DNA of 64,000 nt from Pedobacter sandarakinus (lineage in GTDB: Bacteria; Bacteroidota; Bacteroidia; Sphingobacteriales; Sphingobacteriaceae). The DNA is taken from contig NZ_JAPIVG010000001.1 of NCBI RefSeq assembly GCF_026240095.1, positions 558,001 to 622,000 on the forward strand, read 5' to 3'. Under the pieces are notes generated by a model. That model was not told the DNA's origin. It did not search any database and saw only the letters and a program-made list of their open reading frames with translations. Shown in pieces: positions 16,591 to 25,600 of the stretch (position 1 is its first letter; every line of letters starts with the position of its first letter). The translations under genes and the position numbers were made by a program.

Positions 16591-18861
16591 ATGCCACAAC
16601 AAGAAGAAACTTCAAGGGCTGCAGAAATTGCGGCTAAGTTTGTTAATTATACCTCGAAACATGTTTTCTTAACGGGAAAAGCCGGAACAGGTAAAACCAC
16701 CTTTTTGCGAAAGCTGATTCATCTTACACATAAAAAAGCTATCATTTGCGCACCTACCGGCATTGCCGCCATTAACGCTGCAGGGGTTACCATTCATTCG
16801 CTTTTTCAGCTTCCTTTTGGTGCCTTTTTTCCGGATATGGCTGCCAGCATGGGTCAACAGAATATTAATTTTAATTTCAATACGCCCAGAACGATTGTAA
16901 AACACCTAAACATGCAAAGCAACAAGCGGCGATTGTTACAGGAGTTGGAACTACTGGTAATTGATGAGGTGAGTATGCTTCGAGCCGACATGCTCGATGC
17001 CATTGACTTTTCGCTGCGTTACATTCGCAGAAATAGAAATGTGCCTTTCGGTGGGGTTCAACTCTTATTTATAGGCGATTTACACCAGTTGCCGCCAGTA
17101 GTTAAAAATGATGAGTGGCGAGTGATGGCTGGATTTTACAAGAGTATTTATTTTTTTGATGCCTTGGCGCTTAGGCTAAACCCACCGATCTATATCGAAC
17201 TTGATAAAATTTACCGCCAGGATGATGCGACTTTTATTAATTTATTAAACAACCTACGTAACAATCAAATTAATGCGGATGATACGACACTTTTAAGATC
17301 GCATTATCAACAGGATTTTAAGCCCACGGCCGACGAAAATTACATTACGCTTACTACGCACAACAACAAGGCTGATACCATAAACCGAGAACGATTAACC
17401 CAGTTAAATGGCAAATCGTACTTTTTCGAGGCTAAAACCACGGGAGAGTTTAATGAATATGCTTACCCAAACGATAAGCGTTTGGAGCTTAAAGTTGGGG
17501 CGCAAATTATGTTTATAAAAAACGATATGAGCGCCGAAAAACGGTATTATAATGGTAAAATAGGAGTAATACATCATATTGAGAAAGATACCATTGAAGT
17601 TGAATTACCAGAAGAAAAGAAGGTAATTGAGCTTTCGCCGTATACGTGGGAAAATGTGAAATACAAGCTTAACGAGGCCACAAACGAAATTGATGAAACC
17701 GTAGCCGGATCTTTTATACAGTATCCGATTAAACTGGCCTGGGCGATTACTGTACATAAAAGTCAGGGTTTAACTTTTGATAAGGCCATTATCGATATCG
17801 GCGATGCTTTTGCCCCAGGGCAGGCTTATGTGGCACTATCGCGACTCCGCTCGCTAAATGGCTTGGTTCTGACTTCGCACTTACGGGAAAGTGGGCTGCA
17901 GCTCGATCAGAATATCCATTATTTTGCTAAAACAAAACAGTCTGCTGAGGTTTTACATGACCAAATTAGTGTGGAGAGCTACGATTTTATAAAGACATAT
18001 TTAATCGCTGCTTTCGATTTGAACCTAACACGATATTATCTTAAAGAGCATGTAGAAACGTTCGACAAAAGCGAGGCGAAATCTACCAAACAACGTTATG
18101 ACGGATGGACAATGCAGCTGTATAAAGACTTTCAGCAAATTGCTGCTACGGCAGATACTTTTGTAAATCAGCTTAAGAACATGTTTGCTGATAGAAACGA
18201 ACACACGCTGTCTAATATTTCTAAGCGGGTTGGCGCAGCGCTGAAATATTTTAATCCATTAATTAAAGAAATTTCTGACAGGCTGCTGGCTCAAATCGAA
18301 GCTATAAAAGAGGAGAAAGGTGTAAAGACTTACCTCACCGAATTGCTCGAGCTGGAGATACTGGTTTATGAGCAGTTAAAGAAAATACACAAAAGCAAAG
18401 CACTTTTGCTGGCCATAATAGATGGCAAGGAGTTTAGTAAAGCAGATACCGAAGCGTTGTTGAATACTGCCGAAAGGAATGAGCAGCTACAAAAAGCGCT
18501 ACAATTGAAAGGTGCTACCTTGAAGGTAAAAAGTGCAACGGAGAAAAAGAAAAAAGAGCCGAAAGTTGATACAAAGCTGGTAAGTTTTGAGCTGTACGAA
18601 CAGGGAAAAACAGTCGCTGAAATAGCGAAAGAACGTGGTTTTTCAGTGGCTACAATTGAAGGTCATTTGGCTTATTATGTTGCAAACCAGCAGTTGGATG
18701 TTAGCAAACTGGTTAAACCAAATAAGATTAGAAACATTAGCGATGCTATTGAAAGCTTAAAGACAAAATCAATGTCGAACATTAGAGATTTTTTGGGTAA
18801 GGATTATTCTTTCGGTGAGATTAAACTGGTGCTGGCATCGTTGTTTCCGTCTGAAGAATAG
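16591..18861 (+). CDS. PIF1/RecD-like superfamily 1 helicase with C-terminal HTH domain
   Basis: ATP-dependent DNA helicase of the PIF1-like group. I chose the ATG at 16591 (756 residues). The frame is open to 16456, but those codons overlap the structured element and add no conserved sequence. Walker A is GKAGTGKTT at about 29-37, Walker B is LVIDEVSM near 117, and GDLHQLPPV is motif III. The UvrD-C-like motif AWAITVHKSQGLTFDKAIID and YVALSRLRSLNGLVL (motif VI) follow. After a charged middle region the last 100 residues contain a helix-turn-helix of the HTH_40 type (EQGKTVAEIAKERGFSVATI), as seen at the end of RecQ-like proteins. Likely roles are replication-fork or repair functions. The gene is isolated from its neighbours. 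Confidence 0.9.
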   Translation: MPQQEETSRAAEIAAKFVNYTSKHVFLTGKAGTGKTTFLRKLIHLTHKKAIICAPTGIAAINAAGVTIHSLFQLPFGAFFPDMAASMGQQNINFNFNTPRTIVKHLNMQSNKRRLLQELELLVIDEVSMLRADMLDAIDFSLRYIRRNRNVPFGGVQLLFIGDLHQLPPVVKNDEWRVMAGFYKSIYFFDALALRLNPPIYIELDKIYRQDDATFINLLNNLRNNQINADDTTLLRSHYQQDFKPTADENYITLTTHNNKADTINRERLTQLNGKSYFFEAKTTGEFNEYAYPNDKRLELKVGAQIMFIKNDMSAEKRYYNGKIGVIHHIEKDTIEVELPEEKKVIELSPYTWENVKYKLNEATNEIDETVAGSFIQYPIKLAWAITVHKSQGLTFDKAIIDIGDAFAPGQAYVALSRLRSLNGLVLTSHLRESGLQLDQNIHYFAKTKQSAEVLHDQISVESYDFIKTYLIAAFDLNLTRYYLKEHVETFDKSEAKSTKQRYDGWTMQLYKDFQQIAATADTFVNQLKNMFADRNEHTLSNISKRVGAALKYFNPLIKEISDRLLAQIEAIKEEKGVKTYLTELLELEILVYEQLKKIHKSKALLLAIIDGKEFSKADTEALLNTAERNEQLQKALQLKGATLKVKSATEKKKKEPKVDTKLVSFELYEQGKTVAEIAKERGFSVATIEGHLAYYVANQQLDVSKLVKPNKIRNISDAIESLKTKSMSNIRDFLGKDYSFGEIKLVLASLFPSEE

Positions 18862-18897
18862 GGCTTTAGATTAATTTCATTAACTTTTAGGAAGTGA

Positions 18898-19896
18898 GAG
18901 CTTGGTGTCGATGAAGACTCTTTCGATCTAATTATGTTGCGTTAATTAGGTTTTGTGGCTATTGTTATATACAATATTTTTCAACCATATACGACATGTA
19001 AGAACATATGAGCTTAGTGTCGATGAAAGCTCTGTCGATGTCATTATGTTGCGTTGATTGGGATTTGTATATTGTTATGTGCAATATTTTTGAATCATAT
19101 AAGACATGCAAGAACATATATGAGCTTAGTGTCGATGAATGCTCTGTCGATATCATTATGTTGCGTTGATTGGGATTTGTGGATTGTTATGCGCAATATT
19201 TTTGAACCATATAAGACATATAAGAACATATGAGCTTGGTGTCGATGAAAGCTCTGTCGATCTAATTATGTTGCGTTGATTGGGATTTGTGTATTGTTAT
19301 GTGCAATATTTTTGAACCATATACGACATGTAAGAACATATGAGCTTAGTGTCGATGAAAGCTCTTTCGATCTAATCATGTTGCGTTAATAAGGATTTGT
19401 GGCTATTGTTATGTACAATATTTTTGAACCATATAAGACATATAAGGACATATGAGCTTAGTGTCGATGAATGGCGTTGATTGGGATTTGTGGATTGTTA
19501 TGCGCAATATTTTTGAACCATATACGACATGTAAGAACATATGAGCTTGGTGTCGATGAAAGCTCTGTCGATATAATTATGTTGCGTTGATTGGGATTTG
19601 TGGATTGTTATGTGCAATATTTTTGAACCATATACGACATGTAAGAACATATGAGCTTAGTGTCGATGAAAGCTCTGTCGATCTAATCATGTTGCGTTGA
19701 TTGGGATTTGTGGATTGTTATGCGCAATATTTTTGAACCATATAAGACATATAAGAACATATGAGCTTGGTGTCGATGAAAGCTCTGTCGATACAATTAT
19801 GTTGCGTTGATTGGGATTTGTGGATTGTTATGTGCAATATTTTTGAACCATATACGACATGTAAGAACATATGAGCTTAGTGTCGATGAAGACTTT
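18898..19896 (+). repeat. tandem array of about nine 110-bp repeats upstream of the GxxExxY gene
   Basis: Units begin with GAGCTTRGTGTCGATGA at 18898, 19010, 19122, 19232, 19342, 19454, 19543, 19653 and 19763, with a partial unit at 19873. Lengths are 112, 112, 110, 110, 112, 89, 110, 110 and 110 bp; the sixth lacks about 22 bp. Each holds GAGCTT...AAGCTC as a small inverted repeat, TGCAATATTTTTGAACC, and a core of three phased CATAT motifs (ACCATATAAGACATATAAG plus AACATAT). The first and last units share a GAAGACT variant. No gene is supported in this stretch; the frame at 18965-19156 is repeat translation. Confidence 0.97.
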
Positions 19897-19963
19897 GATG
19901 GCCTATTGTGTCAATAAAGTATGCTTTTAAAAATAGATCTTTTAATTATAAATATAATATTGT

Positions 19964-20377
19964 ATGAGCTTGATGAATAAGGAGGCACTGAAAAATCTAG
20001 TGTATAAAATCAATGGGGCCGCAATTGAAGTTCATAAAGCCCTCGGTCCTGGGCTTTTGGAAAGCGTTTATCAGAAATGCTTGAATCATGAATTAACATT
20101 AATAGGATTGAACTATAAATCTGAAATGTTATTAACTATTGAGTACAAAGGCATGGAGGTCCACACGGAATTGCGTTGCGATCTATTTGTAGAGGACAGC
20201 ATCGTTGTCGAACTAAAATCGGTGGAAAAAGTATTGCCGATACATGAGGCCCAAATTCTTACTTATATGAAAATGCTTGAGGTACCTATGGGACTGATTA
20301 TTAACTTTAATTGTATAAATATATTTTCGGGAGGACAAAAAACTTATGTCAATGACTTATATAGATTGCTTCCATAA
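19964..20377 (+). CDS. GxxExxY protein (PD-(D/E)XK nuclease fold)
   Basis: A 137-residue protein of the GxxExxY family. The naming motif is GPGLLESVYQKCLNHEL (about 27-43). It is followed by LLTIEYKGMEVHTELRCDLFVED and IVVELKSVEKVLPIHEAQ, where the Asp and the Glu-Leu-Lys form the D-(E)XK arrangement typical of this fold; LTYMKMLEVPMGLIINFN ends the domain. Family members are of unknown function, though the fold predicts nucleic-acid cleavage. The gene stands alone between two different tandem-repeat arrays. The ATG lies in ATGAGCTTGATGAA, which resembles the repeat sequence ATGAGCTTRGTGTCGATGAA upstream. The family call is firm; the role is open. Confidence 0.9.
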   Translation: MSLMNKEALKNLVYKINGAAIEVHKALGPGLLESVYQKCLNHELTLIGLNYKSEMLLTIEYKGMEVHTELRCDLFVEDSIVVELKSVEKVLPIHEAQILTYMKMLEVPMGLIINFNCINIFSGGQKTYVNDLYRLLP

Positions 20378-20390
20378 AATATTTCGATTT

Positions 20391-20910
20391 AGACTTATAT
20401 GTTCTTATATGTCTTACATGGTGAAAATAGAAAACATATCCATGAGCCATAGCCTTATATGTACTATACTGTAAAAAAATAAACTTATCCACCAGCGATA
20501 GACTTATATGTTCTTATATGTCTTACATGGTGAAAATAGAAAACTTATCCGTGAGCCCTAGACTGATAAGTCTTACACGATAAAATAAAAAACTTATCCA
20601 TGAGCCCTAGACTGATAAGTCTTACACGGTAAAATGAAAAACTTATCAATGAGCCATAGACTGATAAGTCTTACACGATAAAATAAAAAACTTATCAAAG
20701 AGCCATAGACTTATATTTACTATACTGTAAAAAAATAAACTTATCCATGAGCGATAGACTTATATGTTCTTATATGTCTTACATGGTGAAAGTAAAAAAC
20801 TTGTCAATGAGCCCTAGACTTATATGTACTATACAGTTAAAAAAAATAAACTTATCCACGAGCGATAGATTTATATGTTCTTACATGGTGAAAGAAGAAG
20901 CTTATTAACT
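20391..20910 (+). repeat. array of ten 49-60-bp repeats downstream of the GxxExxY gene
   Basis: Units start with AGAC (or AGCC/AGAT) at 20391, 20451, 20500, 20560, 20609, 20658, 20707, 20756, 20816 and 20867. Three types are mixed. The 60-bp type (20391, 20500, 20756) contains CTTATATGTTCTTATATG followed by TCTTACATGGT. A 49-51-bp type (20451, 20707, 20816) contains TATATKTACTATAC. A 49-bp type (20560, 20609, 20658) contains ACTGATAAGTCTTACACG. All share an end near AAACTTATCCATGAGCCCT. The 60-bp type carries the reverse complement of the core of the upstream 110-bp array. From 20911 to the promoter at 21032 I see nothing. Confidence 0.95.
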
Positions 20911-21031
20911 ATGTAACTAGGCAAATCTGATTTTTAGAGTCTGAACTAAATACATTCCAAAGGGGATAGAAACTTCGACTTGAGGAAGTCATATACAAAA
21001 ACCATATGATCGAGTGAGTGAGACTTATCTG

Positions 21032-21059
21032 TTTGATATCTTCAAAATACTTACCTTTG
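21032..21059 (+). promoter_or_regulatory. promoter of the SprT-like gene
   Basis: TTTG at 21032-21035 and a perfect TACCTTTG at 21052-21059 match the Bacteroidota promoter form, although the 16-bp spacing is short. The ATG at 21067 lies seven bases after the -7 box, so the 5' UTR would be absent or only a few bases. Confidence 0.5.
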
Positions 21060-21066
21060 AGGTTGA

Positions 21067-21675
21067 ATGGAAAAAGTTGATGTTTTAGCGCAATACCTGC
21101 CCACGAAAGCCGCTCCATTGATTGCAAGGTGGATAGACTATTTTCAGTGCGAATTTAAAATTTCCAAAACACGCACGACCAAATTGGGCGATTACCGCCA
21201 TCCCTATGGTGGTAAAGGACATCGCATCTCGGTAAATTTCAATCTGAATCAATTTGCATTCTTAGTTACAACCGTGCACGAATTTGCACACTTACTGACT
21301 TGGAACGACTTTAAAAACAAAGTTAAACCGCATGGTGCAGAGTGGAAAAAGAACTTCCAACGGATGATGATACCTTTTTTTGAAATGAATATCTTCCCAG
21401 ATGATATCCATCGGGCGATAGACAACTATATGGCCAACCCGGCAGCTTCCAGTTGCGCTGATTTAGGTTTATCAAGAGCATTAAAAAAATACGACAGCAA
21501 CCGGGCAGAAACGCTACACCTGGAGCAGTTGCCACTAAATACCAAGTTTAAAATACCAGATGGACGCCAGTTTACCAAAGGCGAACGTATAAGAAAACGC
21601 TACCGTTGTGTATGTTTAAACGATAAGCGAATCTATCTGTTCAACCCGCTTGCTACTGTTTTCCCTGTCGACTGA
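21067..21675 (+). CDS. SprT-like zinc metalloprotein
   Basis: A 202-residue cytoplasmic protein with the SprT-type zinc site TVHEFAHLLTW (His71, Glu72, His75) and a third likely ligand in KPHGAEWKKNF. SprT/Spartan relatives cleave proteins cross-linked to DNA; bacterial SprT members are mostly uncharacterised. The segment before the site (RTTKLGDYRHPYGGKGHRIS) is the conserved beta-hairpin region. A beta-rich C-terminus (IRKRYRCVCLNDKRIYLFNP) lacks a full Cys4 zinc ribbon. It is an independent unit with its own promoter. Confidence 0.88.
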   Translation: MEKVDVLAQYLPTKAAPLIARWIDYFQCEFKISKTRTTKLGDYRHPYGGKGHRISVNFNLNQFAFLVTTVHEFAHLLTWNDFKNKVKPHGAEWKKNFQRMMIPFFEMNIFPDDIHRAIDNYMANPAASSCADLGLSRALKKYDSNRAETLHLEQLPLNTKFKIPDGRQFTKGERIRKRYRCVCLNDKRIYLFNPLATVFPVD

Positions 21676-21739
21676 TTAACCCCAAACTGAGCTCTTTAAC
21701 CACCCTGACTCCTGCAAAAACTAGACACAAAAATTTTTG

Positions 21740-23380
21740 CTAAATAAACGCAAACTCTTCCCCATCAAACAAACCTTTATCGCTCAGCTTTAATTTTGGG
21801 ATAACCAGTAAAGCCATGAAAGAGAGGGTCATAAAAGGGGCAACAAGCGTTGAGCCTAAGGTTTTGGCAAAACGATCTATCGAAGTATAGCTTTCGGCCA
21901 CTTTATATCCATCTTTATTGCTCATAAGGCCTGCAACGGGCAAAGGCAAAACTTCAGTGTACCCCTTACCAACTCCAGCAACACCACCACGTTCTATAAT
22001 AACCGCATTTACTGCCGCACAGATGTTTTCATCATCAACACCGACAGCAATGATATTATGGCTATCGTGTGCAACACTCGATGCTATTGCACCAGCTTTT
22101 AGTCCGAAGTTTTTAACAAAAGAAGTGGCAATAGGCGCATCATGGTAACGGTTAACGACCACTATCTTCAGGATATCATTCTCGACATCACTTATTACGT
22201 TACCTTCCACGACCTTTGGATGTGCACTTATCTTATTAGTAATTAATTGTCCGTCCAAAGCTTCTATAACGGGTATTTGCTGCTGGTTTTGAAATGGAAA
22301 AATAAAATCCTCAACCTGTTTTAAACTGCAATTAAATTGGTTGACCAGATCGTCATCATCTGTAGTTGGGTTAGTCCATTCACCGACTGCTTTCCCTTCA
22401 TTAGCTACCAATAAGCCATTTATGTAAGTTTGCCGAACCTTAAAATCCTTTAAATTATCAATGATGATAAAATCGGCAAAATCGCCCACGGTTAATCGAC
22501 CTACATCTAATTTGTAATGGTTAATGGGATTGAGACATGCTGCTTGTAATACTTTAAAAATATCAATCCCTTTAGCTACTGCCCTAGCGCAAATGTGGTT
22601 TATATGGTTTTCTACCAAGCTATCGGGATGCTTATCATCGCTACAAAACATCATCATATGAGGCCAGTCATGTAAAAGATCAATCAGCGCTTCAAAGTTT
22701 TTAGCAGCACTGCCCTCGCGAATAAGGATTTTCATTCCCTTTTGGAGCTTATCAAGTGCTTCATCAGCAGTAAAACATTCATGATCGGTTGAAATTCCGG
22801 CGTCGATATATTGTTGGGCAATATCTCCACGCAAACCTGGCGCATGCCCATCTACTGGCTTACCTAAACGGTGTGCAGCAGCAATCTTTTTCATTACTTC
22901 CTCATCCTGTTGCAATACACCGGGGAAGTTCATCATCTCGCTAAGGTATTTTATTTCAGGACGTTCCAATAGGAAGGTTACCTCTTGGTGGTTGAGTTCG
23001 GCGCCTGCAGTTTCAAAAGTTGTGGCAGGAACACAACTTGGCGCCCCAAAATTAAATTTGAAGGGAACTGAATTGCCATTGTTAATCATGAACAATACTC
23101 CCTCCATACCACATACATTGGCAATCTCATGTGGGTCGCTAACGGTAGCAACCGTTCCATGAACCACCGCTAGTTTCGCAAACTCGCTCGGAATGAGCAT
23201 GCTACTCTCGATATGCACATGGCTATCAATAAATCCTGGAAGGATAAAACCGAGCGTTCCTTTAGCGTCTGAGATCCTATTAATGGACTTTATCCGCTTT
23301 GCTTCAACCTCCAGTTCTCCGTAAAAAATTTGCTTATTAATGATATCAACAATGTTTCCTTCGATCTTAAAACTACTCAT
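21740..23380 (-). CDS. ade: adenine deaminase
   Basis: Amidohydrolase that converts adenine to hypoxanthine and ammonia in purine salvage. The 546 residues open with a short beta-sandwich segment, then [17 protein letters not shown] with metal ligands His54 and His56. Further family signatures are [22 protein letters not shown] and [13 protein letters not shown]. The C-terminal domain includes [18 protein letters not shown] and [22 protein letters not shown], typical of the Ade group and absent from other amidohydrolases. It is somewhat shorter than E. coli Ade (about 588). It is monocistronic, or distally joined to the gene upstream at 23487. Confidence 0.96.
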   Translation of the reverse strand: MSSFKIEGNIVDIINKQIFYGELEVEAKRIKSINRISDAKGTLGFILPGFIDSHVHIESSMLIPSEFAKLAVVHGTVATVSDPHEIANVCGMEGVLFMINNGNSVPFKFNFGAPSCVPATTFETAGAELNHQEVTFLLERPEIKYLSEMMNFPGVLQQDEEVMKKIAAAHRLGKPVDGHAPGLRGDIAQQYIDAGISTDHECFTADEALDKLQKGMKILIREGSAAKNFEALIDLLHDWPHMMMFCSDDKHPDSLVENHINHICARAVAKGIDIFKVLQAACLNPINHYKLDVGRLTVGDFADFIIIDNLKDFKVRQTYINGLLVANEGKAVGEWTNPTTDDDDLVNQFNCSLKQVEDFIFPFQNQQQIPVIEALDGQLITNKISAHPKVVEGNVISDVENDILKIVVVNRYHDAPIATSFVKNFGLKAGAIASSVAHDSHNIIAVGVDDENICAAVNAVIIERGGVAGVGKGYTEVLPLPVAGLMSNKDGYKVAESYTSIDRFAKTLGSTLVAPFMTLSFMALLVIPKLKLSDKGLFDGEEFAFI

Positions 23381-23486
23381 GCCTGGTCGTATTTTGGTTG
23401 GACGCTTATTTCTTTTGAATTGATACCCTTAACTAACACAATACTTTAATAATTTCACCTAATTACGGCGATGTTGGGCTAATTAA

Positions 23487-25463
23487 TTAATATTCTAATA
23501 ACTTATTAATGGAGGTGGCCAATCTTGATTTAGCCAGGAAATCATCTTCCAGTGCCTTATTCATGGGGATGGCGGTATCTAAACTGGCGCAACGCATTAT
23601 CGGCGCATCCAGGTATTGGAAACAGTGCTCGGCAATCCAGGCGGCTATTTCAGCGCCAAAACCGCTAGTCAAAGTATCCTCATGCAAGATCAATACACGC
23701 CCTGTCTTTTTAACTATCGTGGCCACAGTTTCTTTATCCCAGGGCTGTAGTGTTCTTAAATCTATCAATGTAGCTCCGCATTCGGGATGGGTATTAATAT
23801 AATCCAATGCCCAATGTACCCCTAAGCCATAAGTAACGATAGCAAAAGTGCCCCCCTTGGCCAATACTCCCGCCTTTCCTATATCTGTAGTATAACAGCC
23901 CTCTGGAACCGGAGCCGTTAAACTTCGATATAGATATTTGTGTTCGAAATAAAGGACGGGGTTTGGATCTTCTATAGCAGCAAGCAATAAACCCTTAGCA
24001 TCTTGGGGAAAAGCAGGGTAAACTATTTTCAATCCTGGCGTTTTGGTGAACCAGGCTTCGTTACTCTGAGAATGAAAGGGTCCTGCACCCGTACCTGCCC
24101 CAGTAGGCATGCGCACAACAACATCTGCTTTTTCGCCCCAGCGATAATATGTTTTAGCTAGATTATTTACAATTTGATTGAAACCAACCGTTACAAAATC
24201 TGCAAATTGCATTTCTACAACTGCTTTATAGCCATTGATGGATAAACCCAAACCAGCACCAACTATAGCCGATTCGCAAATAGGTGTGTTCCTTACCCTA
24301 CCTTTACCATATTTTGCTGTAAAGCCATCAGTAATTTTAAAAGCACCCCCATAATCTGCAATGTCTTGCCCCATTAATACGAGGTTAGGGTATTTTTGCA
24401 TGGCTACATCAAGTCCATCACTGATAGCGTCTATGAATCTTTTTTCGGTATTCGATGATTGAGGATGGATAACCTCTTGCTGGTAAGGAAAATACATATC
24501 TGCCTCTTCCTGGATTGCATTTGGTATGGGTTCTGCCTCATTAAAGGCTTCTTCAATTTCCAAACCAATATCTTTTTTGGTTTGCGTTTTAATGTCGACA
24601 ATCAGTTCCGGTGTTAAAACATTCTCTTCAATCAGGTATCTTTCAAAGTTATCTAACGGATCTTTTTGCGCCCATTCATCCAATAATTCTTGTGAAACGT
24701 ATTTTGTACCCGAAGCTTCTTCATGTCCACGCATTCTAAAGGTGATGCATTCTACTAGCACCGGACGAGGGTTTTGTCGAATATCTTTAGCGATTCTATT
24801 GATGGTATCGTAAACTTCCAGCACATTATTACCATCAACTTGTACCCCTTCTATGCCATATCCAATCGCCTTATCTACCAGGTTACGGCATTTAAATTGT
24901 TCGGAAATAGGTGTAGAAAGGCCATAACCATTGTTTTCGATGAGAAAAATAACAGGAAGATTCCAAACAGCGGCTACGTTAATGGCTTCATGGAAATCGC
25001 CTTCACTTGTAGCTCCTTCTCCGGTATATACCAGCGTGGCATGCCGACGTTGAGCTAGTGTATCGGCCAATGCTATCCCATCGGCCAGCGCCATTTGCGG
25101 ACCAAGATGGGAAATCATGCCAATAATTTTAAACTCTTGAGTACCGAAGTGAAAAGAGCGGTCTCTCCCCTTCGTAAACCCAGAAAGCTTACCCTGCCAT
25201 TGCGCCATGAGTTTTTTCAAAGGAATATCTCGCGTGGTAAACACACCTAAATTGCGGTGCATTGGTAAGATATATTCTTCTTGTAGCATGGCTAGCGTAG
25301 AACCAACAGCAATGGCTTCTTGCCCTATTCCAGAAAACCATTTGCCAATTCTACCCTGACGTAAAAGTTTGAGCATTTTCTCTTCAACCAAGCGTGGGTA
25401 AAGCAAGCGCTTGTAGAGCTTAAGCAGAAAATTGTCGTCTTTGTTACCGCGATTAAATTGCAT
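23487..25463 (-). CDS. 2-oxoacid dehydrogenase E1, fused alpha and beta subunits
   Basis: Thiamine-diphosphate E1 component of a 2-oxoacid (branched-chain or pyruvate-type) dehydrogenase complex. In most bacteria the alpha and beta chains are separate; here both are in one 658-residue chain. Residues 1 to about 320 are alpha, with the ThDP motif GEGATSEGDFHEAINVAAVW and ENNGYGLSTP (about 148-184). About 335-658 is beta (MGQDIADYGGAFKITDGFTAKYG, VEMQFADFVTVGFNQIVNNLAK, PTGAGTGAGPFHSQSNEAWF). No E2 or E3 gene is adjacent, so the complex is encoded in pieces. The substrate cannot be fixed from sequence alone. Fusion of this kind is common in Bacteroidota. Confidence 0.93.
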   Translation of the reverse strand: MQFNRGNKDDNFLLKLYKRLLYPRLVEEKMLKLLRQGRIGKWFSGIGQEAIAVGSTLAMLQEEYILPMHRNLGVFTTRDIPLKKLMAQWQGKLSGFTKGRDRSFHFGTQEFKIIGMISHLGPQMALADGIALADTLAQRRHATLVYTGEGATSEGDFHEAINVAAVWNLPVIFLIENNGYGLSTPISEQFKCRNLVDKAIGYGIEGVQVDGNNVLEVYDTINRIAKDIRQNPRPVLVECITFRMRGHEEASGTKYVSQELLDEWAQKDPLDNFERYLIEENVLTPELIVDIKTQTKKDIGLEIEEAFNEAEPIPNAIQEEADMYFPYQQEVIHPQSSNTEKRFIDAISDGLDVAMQKYPNLVLMGQDIADYGGAFKITDGFTAKYGKGRVRNTPICESAIVGAGLGLSINGYKAVVEMQFADFVTVGFNQIVNNLAKTYYRWGEKADVVVRMPTGAGTGAGPFHSQSNEAWFTKTPGLKIVYPAFPQDAKGLLLAAIEDPNPVLYFEHKYLYRSLTAPVPEGCYTTDIGKAGVLAKGGTFAIVTYGLGVHWALDYINTHPECGATLIDLRTLQPWDKETVATIVKKTGRVLILHEDTLTSGFGAEIAAWIAEHCFQYLDAPIMRCASLDTAIPMNKALEDDFLAKSRLATSINKLLEY

Positions 25464-25600
25464 AAAATTGGCTCAAAATTGATTTATTTTCTTTTGGATA
25501 AAACCTGAAAAGGTATGACTTTGTAAACCCTTAATTACCTAACAGCACGTTTAAAGAAATGAATTACCAAAAGAAAATTGAGAGTGATGAAGATACTGCG

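Noticed and set aside
18965..19156. Minus-strand frame in the 110-bp repeats
   Set aside because: It is simply a translation of two repeat units and contains the repeat period.
18898..20910. CRISPR-like appearance of the repeats
   Set aside because: Units are contiguous tandem copies without unique spacers, unit lengths are 49-112 bp, and no cas gene is present.
20909..21127. 72-residue minus-strand frame
   Set aside because: Overlaps the promoter and start of the SprT-like gene; no recognisable features.
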